Assembly (NCBI GenBank): GCA_964651475.1
Contig: CAZYXV010000003.1
Coordinates: 62,001-126,000, forward strand
Length of the DNA stretch: 64,000 nt
Reading direction: 5' to 3'
Source of the DNA: JBGSMF01 sp964651475
GTDB taxonomy: Bacteria; Chloroflexota; Anaerolineae; Fen-1058
In this document: piece by piece, positions 8,588-17,894 of the stretch
Position numbering within the stretch: the stretch's first letter is position 1
Layout of the letters: each line of letters opens with the position of its first letter
Notes under the pieces: generated by a model
What the model was told of the DNA's origin: nothing
The model's input: the letters and a program-made list of their open reading frames with translations, nothing else
Database searches by the model: none
Program-made: the position numbers and the translations under genes

Positions 8588-9661
8588 TCACTGCGCCGGT
8601 TCGGCGTCGGTGACGGCCCCAAAAGTATTGACCTTGAGCGTCCACCGGCTGCCGACTTTAAACCTGGAAAACTCGTTGGCATTGCTCACGTTGTACGTAT
8701 AAGTATCGCGTTGGTCGTTAGCGCTGAACGTGATCACGTATTTTTCCACCCGGTTTCCTTCGCGCTGGTTCGTGCGCAAAGATAGAGTGGGCCACTGGGG
8801 ATTAAAATCATTGCCTTGCGCCGCCACCTTGTCCACGGCGGTCCATTCTTCTACGGTGTAAGTGCACTTGTTATCGTATATCTCGTACTGGCAATCTTGC
8901 ACCACCTTGCCGGCGCCGCTGCCCTGGTCCACCGTATACGCCGTGCCGCACACTTCTTTTGCGCCGGGGGCCGGCTCGGATTGCGTGCTGCGATGTTCTT
9001 TCGAGCACGACCCTTTCTGCGCGCCGGCCGGGATTTCATCTTCCCATGCCTCGTGCTCGACCGGGCGCAGCTCCATGATGGGGATGGTGCGCTCCCACCT
9101 GACCGATTGGACGACAGCGGACGTATCTGTGGTGCGCGTGCTCAGAACAATCACGCCGATGCACAACAAGACGAGCACAGCCGCTATCCCAATGACCAGC
9201 CCAACGGGAAACCCTCCGGCTTTGGCCGGAGGGGCGGGCGGCGCGGCGGGTTTCTTGAGGTTGCCGCCGCACTTTTTGCACTTGACGGCGCTGGCGGGAT
9301 TCATCTCGGCGCAATAGGGGCACGCCACGTCTGCCGCCGCCCCCGCCTGGTGCGCCCCAATCACCTGGCCCGCCTGGCGCGCTTTGGCGTCTGTCAGGTC
9401 GGCGCCACATTGCACGCACTTGTCGGAACCGGCGGGGCTGCGCGCGCCGCAATAGGGGCAATGCACGTCCGGTCCGCGCCTGGCCTGCTCCAGTTTGGAT
9501 TCGTCCTTGATCAGCTCTTGCTGCGCCGGCGCTTCAAACTTGTCTTGCTCACTCATCGCCGAGCCGCAGCCGGAACAGGTCTTTTGCATCCCCGGATTGC
9601 GCGTGCCGCACCGCTTACACGTCCACTCGAGCTCCACGTAACCTACTGTCTTTTGCGTCAT
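8588..9661 (-). CDS. Zinc-ribbon membrane protein, function unknown
   Basis: A 357-aa protein with three double-CxxC zinc ribbons in a row: CKRCGTRN...CSGCG (about residues 15-33), CPYCGARS...CVQCG (about 69-86) and CPYCAEMN...CKKCGG (about 112-130). A proline/alanine linker leads to one transmembrane helix (about 151-174) and a C-terminal domain of about 180 residues that should face outward and has a few cysteines. The layout (cytoplasmic zinc ribbons, single span, external domain) is common in uncharacterised Chloroflexota proteins. The gene stands alone and converges on metK. No catalytic motif is visible. Confidence 0.75.
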   Translation of the reverse strand: MTQKTVGYVELEWTCKRCGTRNPGMQKTCSGCGSAMSEQDKFEAPAQQELIKDESKLEQARRGPDVHCPYCGARSPAGSDKCVQCGADLTDAKARQAGQVIGAHQAGAAADVACPYCAEMNPASAVKCKKCGGNLKKPAAPPAPPAKAGGFPVGLVIGIAAVLVLLCIGVIVLSTRTTDTSAVVQSVRWERTIPIMELRPVEHEAWEDEIPAGAQKGSCSKEHRSTQSEPAPGAKEVCGTAYTVDQGSGAGKVVQDCQYEIYDNKCTYTVEEWTAVDKVAAQGNDFNPQWPTLSLRTNQREGNRVEKYVITFSANDQRDTYTYNVSNANEFSRFKVGSRWTLKVNTFGAVTDAEPAQ

Positions 9662-9747
9662 TTTTCATCCTCCGAGTTGCAAGGAAATTAATTACTGATA
9701 TACTATACCAAGAATCGGAAAAACACAACTGCAATGGGAGGCTAGGT

Positions 9748-9969
9748 ATGAATCGAATATTTGGATTTATTGCGGGCGCCATGTGCGGCACCCTGGTCGG
9801 CGCCGCGATGGTGTTGCTATTCACGCCAGTATCTGGGCGAGAACTGCAACAGCGCGCCCGCCAGCGCTACCAGCTTTTAGTTGAAGAGGGGCAGCAAGCC
9901 GCGGCCGCCCGCCGCACCGAGTTGGAAACTCAACTCGAAGCGCTCAAGCGTCCCCGCCCCCGAGTGTGA
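9748..9969 (+). CDS. YtxH-like small membrane protein
   Basis: A 73-aa protein with an N-terminal glycine-rich hydrophobic helix (residues 4-27, GFIAGAMCGTLVGAAM) ending in FTPVSGRELQQR, a pattern typical of YtxH/DUF883-like proteins (GxxxGxxxALLxAPxSGxExR). A charged amphipathic helix follows. YtxH-type proteins are associated with the envelope and stress responses; the role here is unknown. GGGAGG lies about 10 nt before the ATG. Confidence 0.7.
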   Translation: MNRIFGFIAGAMCGTLVGAAMVLLFTPVSGRELQQRARQRYQLLVEEGQQAAAARRTELETQLEALKRPRPRV

Positions 9970-9983
9970 CAGTGACTGAAATC

Positions 9984-10020
9984 GCCGACGGGACCTGCTA
10001 ATCACCGGCGGCCCGTCGGC
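9984..10020 (+). terminator. Hairpin after the YtxH-like gene
   Basis: GCCGACGGG (9984-9992) pairs perfectly with CCCGTCGGC (10012-10020), and the run GCTTGTTT follows. Its position 15 bp after the stop fits a transcription terminator. Confidence 0.55.
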
Positions 10021-10124
10021 GCTTGTTTATCGAGGCTCGTTCCGCCCGCAGTTGAACTGCGGGCGAATCGGCAAATTGCACAAGATTTGCGATATTGCCC
10101 CCGCCAGCGCTTGTTTATCGAGGC
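10019..10124. repeat. 18-bp direct repeats flanking a palindromic element
   Basis: GCGCTTGTTTATCGAGGC occurs at 10019-10036 and again at 10107-10124. The second copy includes the last codons and TAA stop of the metallopeptidase gene. The 70 bp between them contain the dispersed palindrome, so the arrangement resembles an insertion flanked by a target-site duplication. Confidence 0.6.
10043..10090. repeat. Dispersed palindromic element, copy 1
   Basis: CGCCCGCAGTT and AACTGCGGGCG form a perfect 11-bp inverted repeat around one G (10043-10065). A second small stem follows (GCAAAT at 10071, ATTTGC at 10085). Related copies lie at 23922 and 61853. Confidence 0.75.
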
Positions 10125-12151
10125 GTCAAGGCGTACCAATAGTTGGCCGGCTCGGTCGTCACGCGCGTCTGGCCTGAAATGACCCAAATAGCCTTTTCGC
10201 CCGTGTCCAGGCTCACCGTCCAACTTCCCGTATTATCAGCGTTGAGCTGCAAGCGTTCAACGGTGACCTGATTGCTCTGCTGCTTGATGAGCTGCAGCAG
10301 CCACGCTTGCGGCAGCAGGTTAGCGTTGCGCATAAAACCGCGCGCTACCCATCCGTCGTCGCCAGACTCGGCGTCGTAGCGATACTTGAGTTCAGGCAGT
10401 TCAATATCATCCAGGAACATGCCCGCGTGCGTGACGCCGGCGTCCGTCAGATACTCAAAGCGGACCTGGATTTTTTGGCCGGCGTACGCGCTCAGGTCAA
10501 TGCGCTCCTGGATCCACCCGCCGCTGGCGTCGGTATAGCCGTTGCCATAATTGGCCCCATTCGGATCGCTGTTGGTAGTAGTCTGCCCCGGCAAAATCTC
10601 CCATTTCTTGCCATCGGCCGAAACCTGCACGTAGGCATAGTCGAAATCTGGTTCAATGTCGTACCACGTCCAAAACGTCAGGGTAGCTTTTGACAAGCCC
10701 GCCAGGTCAAACTCGCGCGTGAGCATGGTATCGCTGTTATCCACGCGCCCGCTCCACCACAAATATTGGCCGCTGTGCGCCGAGGTGGGCGCCAATCCCA
10801 CCAGCGTCGCCCCGGCGAAATCGAGCTGGAAATCTCCCTTGCCGCGCAGCACGACGTAATCGGCGGCGTACTGGCTCACAGTCGTCTGCTCTTCCACAGG
10901 CAGGTCGCGGACGCGGTATTCCGTATCGGCGTCAAATGAGGGTGGAACAATGCTGGTGTAACCGTAACGACCGTCGGCCAGGGTGGAGTCGTTGATGTAA
11001 TTCGCCACGACCCAATCGGCGAACACGTCGTCAAAGGCGAGGCCGGTGTTCAAGTTCTGCAACACGTGATCCACACTGGTCATACCATTTTCCTGGTCGG
11101 CGACCAGGGCGCGGGTAGCCTCCTCGCCAAAACGATCGAGAAAGTAGGACATGAACAAATAGCTCGCGCCGTAATTCGGCGACGCCTCGCCCGTCTCGTC
11201 GGCCCACGTGTTGAGCTGGGTATCCGGCTGTTGCGCAAAGCTGTACTCGTTGCCGCCGGTGTCAAAATCGTTGAGCTGGCATGCCAGCTCCGAAAACCCC
11301 TCGTTGATCCAGGTGATCTCGTTACGGTCGTTGGCCCAATGAATCATGTGCTGGAACTCGTGCGCCAGGACGCAATCGTAAAACGGGTCCCCCAGCCGCA
11401 CGCCGTCTGCGTTGATGTAAAACATTTCCATCTCGTTCGAGTAATCGTGGACCAGGCGCGAGAATTCGTCCATGCTGTTGTAATAGCCCGCGACCGAGTC
11501 GCCCAATTTGCGGGCAAACAAGATGGACAGGTGCGGGTCGCTATCCACGCCGGGCGTCCATTCACTGCCAAAAAATTCATGGTTGGTGGGATAGCTTTGA
11601 GTTTCAAAGCGATCGGCCATGGCCTTGAGCTTGGTTTCGTCCAATTTGACGTCCTCTTGAACCCAGATGTAGGTATGCGACGTTTTATAGACCAGGCGCG
11701 CCGTGATTTCAAAATTTTCGCTTGTATCCTCATTCGATACCCAAAACGAATGGGTGTCTCCTACCTTGAACTCCCAGGGCGTATCTCGCACTACTTGGGG
11801 GATAGGCTGGCCGGGATTCTTCAGTCGCATTGTAACATCTACCAGGTCGCGTTGGGGGATGTCTGCCGATTCGAGCAGTTGCTTGGTTTCGAGGGCCTGG
11901 GGCGGCACAGCGTCGCGCCACAGGTCAGAAGGCGGCTGCAACGTGGCTGGCGCGGGTGTAGCGACCGTCACCGTGCTCACCGCGCCGGGCGTGCGCGCCG
12001 GCCTCACACGCGTAGCACGAGGGCGCTCATTCGATAACCACACCCCGCCAACGCAAATCACAGCCGATAACGTGCACAAACAACATACCAACGACACTAC
12101 CAAAACAATAAGGATAATTTGTCCAGACCGGGACGAATTTGAATTTTCCAC
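10115..12151 (-). CDS. Secreted/membrane-anchored metallopeptidase, immune-inhibitor-A (M6)-like
   Basis: A 678-aa protein with an N-terminal membrane anchor or signal (about residues 11-33) and a Pro/Thr-rich linker. The zinc-protease motif HEFQH (about residue 266, in CVLAHEFQHMIHW) is followed by a downstream glutamate in WINEGFSELA, as in gluzincin-like M6 peptidases. The later region (about 460-590: LTFWTWYDIEPDFDYAYVQV and a DDIEL strand) is the beta-sandwich typically found after the catalytic domain in immune inhibitor A. It should cleave proteins outside the cell. The start is GTG at 12151 with AAAGGA upstream. The 3' end is embedded in one of two 18-bp direct repeats. Confidence 0.8.
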   Translation of the reverse strand: MENSNSSRSGQIILIVLVVSLVCCLCTLSAVICVGGVWLSNERPRATRVRPARTPGAVSTVTVATPAPATLQPPSDLWRDAVPPQALETKQLLESADIPQRDLVDVTMRLKNPGQPIPQVVRDTPWEFKVGDTHSFWVSNEDTSENFEITARLVYKTSHTYIWVQEDVKLDETKLKAMADRFETQSYPTNHEFFGSEWTPGVDSDPHLSILFARKLGDSVAGYYNSMDEFSRLVHDYSNEMEMFYINADGVRLGDPFYDCVLAHEFQHMIHWANDRNEITWINEGFSELACQLNDFDTGGNEYSFAQQPDTQLNTWADETGEASPNYGASYLFMSYFLDRFGEEATRALVADQENGMTSVDHVLQNLNTGLAFDDVFADWVVANYINDSTLADGRYGYTSIVPPSFDADTEYRVRDLPVEEQTTVSQYAADYVVLRGKGDFQLDFAGATLVGLAPTSAHSGQYLWWSGRVDNSDTMLTREFDLAGLSKATLTFWTWYDIEPDFDYAYVQVSADGKKWEILPGQTTTNSDPNGANYGNGYTDASGGWIQERIDLSAYAGQKIQVRFEYLTDAGVTHAGMFLDDIELPELKYRYDAESGDDGWVARGFMRNANLLPQAWLLQLIKQQSNQVTVERLQLNADNTGSWTVSLDTGEKAIWVISGQTRVTTEPANYWYALTPR

Positions 12152-12274
12152 CCTGATTTCCTTTCCACCACAACCAATACCCCTTGAGCTTATGCCTGGC
12201 CGGGTTTCTCTTCCAACATAAAACGAGCGTATTATACCATATCAAATTACCAGTACCTTTGCAGATTTTAAAAT

Positions 12275-12346
12275 TCACCGCTGAGACGCTGAGAACGCAG
12301 AGGAATCTTGAACAAAACTCGGCGACCTCTGCGCCTCTGCGGTGAG
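12275..12346. repeat. Imperfect hairpin, CGCAGAG/CTCTGCG family
   Basis: Arms based on CACCGC...ACGCAGAGG and CCTCTGCG...GCGGTGA pair across a loop in the gap between the metallopeptidase and the aminotransferase fusion. A weaker relative lies at 25576-25634. The rest of the 232-bp gap shows no gene. Confidence 0.55.
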
Positions 12347-12383
12347 TTGAGATCCGCGAATGTAAAAAGTACAAAACCACTGA

Positions 12384-15300
12384 TTACAGCGTGAGCGCAT
12401 CTTCTGCCAGGATCCTATCCAGCGTGCTGACAAGTTGATCGGCGTTTGCTTGGGAAAACACCAGCGGCGGCTTGATTTTGAGGACGTTGTGAAGCGGCCC
12501 ATCCGTGCTGATGAGGATGTTATTCTCCCTCATCCTCTCAATGACATACGCCGCATGCGCGGGGGACGGCTCTAATGTTTCTCGATCCAGCACAAGCTCG
12601 ACGCCGATAAAAAGCCCGGCGCCCCTCACGTTCCCAATGAGGGGATACCTGTCCATCAACCCTTCGAGGCCAGCTTTTAGATGCGCGCCCACCACAAGCG
12701 CGTTCTGCTGCAATCGCTCCTCTTCGATCACATCCAGAACGGCCAACCCCACGGCGCAAGAGACTGGATTCCCCCCGTAGGTGTTGAAATACTCCATGCC
12801 GTTGTTGAACGAAGCCGCGATGTCCGGCGTGGTCACAACCGCCGCCAACGGGTGACCGTTGCCAATCGGTTTGCCCAGGGTGAGAATATCGGGCGCCACG
12901 CCCTGCAATTCAAAGCCCCAGAAATGAGAGCCAACCCGGCCAAAGCCGACCTGCACCTCGTCGGCGATGCACACGCCGCCGGCCTCTCTCACGTAGCGGT
13001 AGACTTGCTTGAGATAATTAGGAGGCAGAACAATCTGGCCGCCGCAGCCCAACAAGGATTCGCACATAAACGCGGCCACGCGCCGCTCCTCTTGTTTCAA
13101 AATGTCCTGGATGTGCCGGGCGTACCTGGCGCCGGCTTCCGGGTCGCCGGCCTTGTATGGGCCGCGATAGACATCCGGCATGATCACCTGGTGAACATAG
13201 GGCGGCGCGCCGCTGCCGCCGGGGCCATTGGATTTGTACGGGCTGATTTCGATCAACGAGGTGAGGTTGCCGTGATAAGCGCCCTCCACGATGATAATGT
13301 CTTGGCGCCCGGTGTGGGTGCGAGCCAGGCGCAAAGCCAGGTCATTCGCCTCGCTGCCAGAGCACACAAAGAAACAGACGCGCAGCGGTTCGGGCAGCGT
13401 GGCGCACAGGCGTTGAGCATAGCGCACCAGGTTTTCGTGCAAATAGCGCGTGTTGGTGTTGAGCACGGCCATTTGGCGTTGGGCCGCCCTGACGACCCTG
13501 GGATGGCAATGTCCCACGTGCGGCACATTGTTGACGGCGTCCAGATACGCCTGCCCGTCCTCGTCATACAGGTATTGCATGTAACCTCGAACAATGTTGA
13601 GCGGCCTTTTGTACGAGATGCTCAACGCGCGGCTAATGTGACGCTCCCTGGCGTCCAGAATTTGCTCGCGGCTCCACTCCTCCACCGGGAAACAAGCAGC
13701 GGGAATGTTTAACACAAGATTGGGATCGGGGCACAGGCTCAACCACACTTCTCGCTGGCTGGGAGCCGCCACGCTGGGAAAATTGCCTTCCTGGCCAACC
13801 AGGTCGGCAATGACCTGAAAATGCACATGGGGCGGCCGGCCGCCGTTTGCAGTCCCATCTCCCACCGCGCCGATTGGCTGGCCTTTCTGAACAGGCTTGC
13901 CCTTGTAAAGTCCTTCCAACGTATCTTGGCTCAGGTGGCTATACAACGTAAAGAACTCGAGCTGTCCCCCATCCACCTTGTGGCGGAGGATGACGGTCGG
14001 GCCGCCGCCGAGCGTCCCCGTGTTGTCGCTAAAGCTGTGAACGACGCCGTCGAGCGGCGCCAGGACGGGCGCGCCGGCCTCCACAAATATATCCATGCCC
14101 AGGTGAATCGTTCGCCATTCCGGGCCGTCGTTTCCCTCAAACCTGAACGCGTCGCCAATGCAAGGCCATCGCGCCTCGTTGTATCGCCCCACGCCCACCG
14201 GCGCCCCGGCGGTCTGCATGCGCTCAAACAACATTTTGGTGAACGCCGGCGCATCAGACAATATCGCCGGGTTGTCCAGCTCCAGGCTTCCCGCGCTCAG
14301 ATCAAAAACAAGCGCCGGCTCGTTTCGCACGTCGTGCCTCGTAAGCGGGCCAATCTCATCGGCGTGAGCTTTTAGCCACTCGACTATGGCAGTACCTTGG
14401 GGACATGGCGGCAGGCCGCAAGCGCGCCTGAACACATAGTGCGCCAATCGAGGGGAAATATCCGCCAGCTTTTCCAGCGCCGCCCAGGCGGCCCTTTCAC
14501 TGATGGTCAGGTAAGGCGCATCCGGCTCTTGTTTCTGCTGGTAGGCAGATAAAGCCACGCTGGTGCACAGCCGGATACAGGCCAGCGTATAGAGCACCTG
14601 TAGCTCGGGTTCCGTCAGAGGCAAAACCTGATGATAACCGCTCACAACGTGCGCCGCGGCCGCCAGCGGGTCAGCCTTGCCCAGCATCGCATACGCGACG
14701 CCGATAGCCGGTTCACACACCGTGTACGAGTGCACCATATCGCCAAAATCAATAATCCCCACTACCTGCTTGACCCTCGGGCCGGCGCCGCCTGGCTCGG
14801 CGTCTGCGACCAGCACGTTATAGTCGTTGCCATCATTGTGAATGACGCTCGTCCGCAAGCGAGGCAAGATGGGCATAACCTCCGCCTCAAAGTGGGCCAG
14901 CCAGCCCTCTACAATGGCGCGCCGTTCTGGGGCGGCGATGTGGTCTTTATAGCGGCGAATGACGGCCGGGGCATTCTTCATGTTCCAATTCAGGTCCCGG
15001 TGCATGGCGGGGTGCGCAAAGCCTTCAAAGGCGCGGTCCATCGCGCCCAAAAAGCGCCCCAGGCTTTGGAGCAGTTCGGGCGTGTGCGGGTTGACGTCGG
15101 CAAAAAATACGCCGGGAAGGTAGGTCAACATGCGCACAAAATGCGTCTGGCCGTCCGCGCCGTTAACCGTCGCAATATGCTCGCCAGAGAGTGTGGCGCA
15201 CACGCGCGGAAACCGGGCAGAAGGGTTGTGCTCGGCCTGGCGCGCCAGGGCCTTGTTTTGGAAATCGAGCACCTCCCTGCTTTCCGCCGCGCTGGATATT

Positions 15301-15455
15301 TTGAGCACGAACTGGCGGCCGGGCGCGCTGCATACAAAGTTTTGGTCGCGTTCGCTCGCCAGCGCTTGGGCCGATACAGTGACGCCGTACAACTCGCGCG
15401 CCAACCTGGCGGCGTCTTGAGTGGAAAAATTGGGACGATATTCAGCTATGGACAT
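12384..15455 (-). CDS. Three-domain fusion: aminoglycoside-kinase-like, M23 peptidase-like and class III aminotransferase
   Basis: A 1023-aa fusion. Residues about 20-330 are an APH/choline-kinase-like domain with the catalytic-loop motif VIHNDGNDYNVLV and the metal-binding VGIIDFGD. Residues about 430-580 are an M23/LytM-like domain with HLGMD and HVHFQ, the zinc-ligand motifs. Residues about 600-1020 are a class III PLP aminotransferase with CSGSEAND, the cofactor aspartate in CIADEVQVGFGR and the Schiff-base lysine in TLGKPIGNGHP. The last domain is closest in pattern to the AGXT2L/ethanolamine-phosphate phospho-lyase group. The same fused order is known in other bacteria, so this is not an assembly artefact. 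One idea is phosphorylation of an amino-alcohol followed by lyase or transaminase action; the role of the M23 module is unknown. The SDR gene ends 1 bp before this ORF begins. Confidence 0.88.
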   Translation of the reverse strand: MSIAEYRPNFSTQDAARLARELYGVTVSAQALASERDQNFVCSAPGRQFVLKISSAAESREVLDFQNKALARQAEHNPSARFPRVCATLSGEHIATVNGADGQTHFVRMLTYLPGVFFADVNPHTPELLQSLGRFLGAMDRAFEGFAHPAMHRDLNWNMKNAPAVIRRYKDHIAAPERRAIVEGWLAHFEAEVMPILPRLRTSVIHNDGNDYNVLVADAEPGGAGPRVKQVVGIIDFGDMVHSYTVCEPAIGVAYAMLGKADPLAAAAHVVSGYHQVLPLTEPELQVLYTLACIRLCTSVALSAYQQKQEPDAPYLTISERAAWAALEKLADISPRLAHYVFRRACGLPPCPQGTAIVEWLKAHADEIGPLTRHDVRNEPALVFDLSAGSLELDNPAILSDAPAFTKMLFERMQTAGAPVGVGRYNEARWPCIGDAFRFEGNDGPEWRTIHLGMDIFVEAGAPVLAPLDGVVHSFSDNTGTLGGGPTVILRHKVDGGQLEFFTLYSHLSQDTLEGLYKGKPVQKGQPIGAVGDGTANGGRPPHVHFQVIADLVGQEGNFPSVAAPSQREVWLSLCPDPNLVLNIPAACFPVEEWSREQILDARERHISRALSISYKRPLNIVRGYMQYLYDEDGQAYLDAVNNVPHVGHCHPRVVRAAQRQMAVLNTNTRYLHENLVRYAQRLCATLPEPLRVCFFVCSGSEANDLALRLARTHTGRQDIIIVEGAYHGNLTSLIEISPYKSNGPGGSGAPPYVHQVIMPDVYRGPYKAGDPEAGARYARHIQDILKQEERRVAAFMCESLLGCGGQIVLPPNYLKQVYRYVREAGGVCIADEVQVGFGRVGSHFWGFELQGVAPDILTLGKPIGNGHPLAAVVTTPDIAASFNNGMEYFNTYGGNPVSCAVGLAVLDVIEEERLQQNALVVGAHLKAGLEGLMDRYPLIGNVRGAGLFIGVELVLDRETLEPSPAHAAYVIERMRENNILISTDGPLHNVLKIKPPLVFSQANADQLVSTLDRILAEDALTL

Positions 15456-15456
15456 G

Positions 15457-16212
15457 TTACTGCTGGACGCCCCCGCCCACAGTGATCACCTCGCCGTTGA
15501 CAAACGTGTTCCAGCCCGAACCTAAAAACAATACAACGCGGGCGACGTCCTCGGGCGTGGCGATGCGCCCCAGGGGAATGCTTTTAGCCAGGCGTTCCTG
15601 CGCTTCGAGCGACATGGTCTCTCGCATGGTGGGCGTCAGAATCGTCGTGGGCGCGACGGCGTTGACCAGGATGCCATCTGGCCCCAACTCTTTGGCCAAC
15701 GCTTTGGTCAACCCGATCAGGCCGGATTTGGCGGCTGTGTAATGCGCGTAACGCGCCGCGCCCGTCATCCCCATGCGCGAGGCAATGTTGACAATGCGTC
15801 CCCACTTTTGGTGCCGCATGTAGGGCGCGCACAGGCCGATGGTGTTGAACGCGCCGGTCAACACAATGTTCAACATCTGGCTCCACTGCGCTTCCGCCAG
15901 CCGCTCGAACACCACGCCGCCTTCGAACGCGATGGCATTGTTGACCAGCACATCCACACCGCCAAATTCGGTCTGCGCCTCGCCGATCAGCTTTTCGATA
16001 GAGGCGCGCTCTTGCAAGTTGGCCGGCAGCGGCAGCGCCTCGCCGCCCATGTCTTCGATGGACTGCGCCACCACCTCGGCCGCCTCGGCGTTGCGATAGT
16101 AATGCACGATCACGCACGCCTTGTGCCGCCCAAAAGCCAGCGCCAGCTCGCGGCCCAATCCGCCGGATGCGCCCGTGATGAGAATGACTTTGTCGGCCAG
16201 TTCCAGGTCCAT
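15457..16212 (-). CDS. SDR family oxidoreductase, FabG-like
   Basis: A 251-aa NAD(P)-dependent short-chain dehydrogenase. The cofactor motif TGASGGLG lies near residue 15, NNAIAFEGG near 90, the catalytic Ser in NIASRMG near 141 and YAHYTAAKSG with catalytic Tyr and Lys near 155-160. The open frame begins with a GTG at 16218, but AGGAGG is spaced 5 nt from the ATG at 16212, which I take as the start. It is followed by the aminotransferase fusion on the same strand with essentially no gap, suggesting a shared pathway for an amino-alcohol or amino-aldehyde substrate; that is inference. FabG itself is possible but the context does not look like fatty acid synthesis. Confidence 0.88.
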   Translation of the reverse strand: MDLELADKVILITGASGGLGRELALAFGRHKACVIVHYYRNAEAAEVVAQSIEDMGGEALPLPANLQERASIEKLIGEAQTEFGGVDVLVNNAIAFEGGVVFERLAEAQWSQMLNIVLTGAFNTIGLCAPYMRHQKWGRIVNIASRMGMTGAARYAHYTAAKSGLIGLTKALAKELGPDGILVNAVAPTTILTPTMRETMSLEAQERLAKSIPLGRIATPEDVARVVLFLGSGWNTFVNGEVITVGGGVQQ

Positions 16213-16229
16213 ACACACCTCCTACAAGA

Positions 16230-17858
16230 TTACAACGAACGCGCCATATACAACTCGCCCAACTCGAAACCGAGCCGGCGATAATACTCGCGCGTGCCAA
16301 TAGCCGAAATGACGGCCAACCGCCCCAGGCCGGCCTGGCGCGCCAGCGTCGCCGCCTGTTCAATCAGTTGCGTGCCCAGGCCGGCGTGCTGCGCTTCGCC
16401 AGCGCTGGACACGCCAATTTCCAACGCCGGGCCATACACGTGAACTTCGCGAATAACGGCGCACTCTGTCAATTCGTCCAGGATGTCTTGGCGCGGGGCG
16501 TTGGGCAGCGCTAATGACAGGCGCAGAAAACCGGCCAGTTTGTTCGCCGGCGTCACAAAGCTCAAAAAATGCTCCGTCGTCGCGTCGGTCGGGTAGCTTG
16601 TCACGTCAAGCCGCAACTGGTCGGCTTGAACCTTTTCCTGGCGCACCTCGCGGCAGCGGATGCACTGGCACGCCAGCCCGCGCCGCTTCATTTCACGCTG
16701 AACCACCTGGCGCAAGTGCGACTGCTTGGTGCCGGCGGCGATATACTGAGAAGGGATATCGCGCATCACCCGGTTCACCCGGCAATAGACGGGAATCATC
16801 TTTTTGCAATCAATCAATAGCTCGATCAGTTCCTCGTCCGTGTAGGGCCGGTACTCGCCGCGCTGCCAATGCGCATACAAGTCGGTGCCCTCGATCACGC
16901 TGCACGGGTAAATTTTGAGCTCGTCGGGGCGCACCGCCGCGTCATCCCACACGCGGGCGAAATCGGCGCGATCCGAGGCGAGCGTCGCACTCAACAGATT
17001 AGGCATCCAGTGCAGGTGCAGCTTGAAACCGGCCAGACGCAGCAAGCGGCAGGCGCGCCGCGTGTCGGCCACGCCATGCCCGCGCCGGTTCGCCGCCAGG
17101 ATGGCGTCATCCATGCTTTGTATGCCCAGTTGCACTTTGGTCACGCCCAACTGGCGCAGCCAGCGCACCTCGTCCAGCGTGATTTCGTCGGGGCGCGTTT
17201 CAATCACCAACCCCACATTGCGATGCTCGGAGGTTTCGTTGGCGCGCTGGGCCTGGGCCAGCGTCGCCGAATCGCAGCCATTCATGGCGTCCAGGCAGCG
17301 ATGGATGAACCATTCCTGGTAAACGCGTGTATAGGCCGACCACGTGCCGCCCAGAATCAACAACTCGATTTTGTCCGTCGCGTGCCCCATGCTGTCCAAA
17401 GATTGCAAGCGCGTTTGGGTCTGCGTCCACGGATCGAACTCGGCCAACCACGCCCGGCGCGCGCCTGGCTCGTCCGGCAAATAACTCTTGGGAAAGCCCT
17501 CCGCCTCCGGGCAAAAAATGCACCGGCCGGGGCACGCCGCCGGGCCGGTCAGCACGGCCACCGGCGCAACTCCCGATAGCGTGCGCACCGGTTTGAGCCG
17601 CAGCCGGTCAAACACCACACGCTCAAACGGGATCACCCCCTCCGCCGCCATCTGCCGGTATGCCTGGATAACCTTGGAGCGGGGCACAGGTCGCTCGCCA
17701 TCGCGCACGTGCCGGGCGATCAGCTTGAGCAAATCTTCCGCTGACACATCCTCTGCCGCGCGCACCGCCTCGAACAAGGCCAACAACCCCTCGGCGTGCT
17801 GCCGCACGTCCAGGGGCGGGCCAAGCTTTTTCATCCAGTCTTCACGCCGGTCCTGCAT
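16230..17858 (-). CDS. Elp3-family tRNA uridine(34) acetyltransferase (radical SAM + GNAT)
   Basis: Bacterial Elp3 carries out the first step of carboxymethyl modification of wobble uridine in tRNA. The radical SAM domain has the cluster motif ACPGRCIFCPEAEGFPKSYL near residue 100; the C-terminal GNAT domain includes LGTQLIEQAATLARQAGLG and a closing REYYRRLGFELG. A zinc-type CxxC pair (CQCIRC) precedes the GNAT domain. The frame is open to 17906, but the divergent promoter and methyltransferase start lie there, so I prefer the ATG at 17858 (542 aa) with the ATG at 17834 as an alternative. Structurally studied bacterial Elp3 comes from Dehalococcoides, also a Chloroflexota. The divergent neighbour is a Trm9-like methyltransferase. 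Confidence 0.9.
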   Translation of the reverse strand: MQDRREDWMKKLGPPLDVRQHAEGLLALFEAVRAAEDVSAEDLLKLIARHVRDGERPVPRSKVIQAYRQMAAEGVIPFERVVFDRLRLKPVRTLSGVAPVAVLTGPAACPGRCIFCPEAEGFPKSYLPDEPGARRAWLAEFDPWTQTQTRLQSLDSMGHATDKIELLILGGTWSAYTRVYQEWFIHRCLDAMNGCDSATLAQAQRANETSEHRNVGLVIETRPDEITLDEVRWLRQLGVTKVQLGIQSMDDAILAANRRGHGVADTRRACRLLRLAGFKLHLHWMPNLLSATLASDRADFARVWDDAAVRPDELKIYPCSVIEGTDLYAHWQRGEYRPYTDEELIELLIDCKKMIPVYCRVNRVMRDIPSQYIAAGTKQSHLRQVVQREMKRRGLACQCIRCREVRQEKVQADQLRLDVTSYPTDATTEHFLSFVTPANKLAGFLRLSLALPNAPRQDILDELTECAVIREVHVYGPALEIGVSSAGEAQHAGLGTQLIEQAATLARQAGLGRLAVISAIGTREYYRRLGFELGELYMARSL

Positions 17859-17887
17859 TTGCCCAACACACTCAATGCCGCTATAAT
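17859..17887 (+). promoter_or_regulatory. Promoter of the Trm9-like methyltransferase, apparently leaderless
   Basis: TTGCCC (17859-17864), 17-bp spacer, perfect TATAAT (17882-17887). The GTG at 17895 begins 8 nt after the -10 box and has no Shine-Dalgarno, as expected for a leaderless message. Confidence 0.55.
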
Positions 17888-17894
17888 CGTCCAG

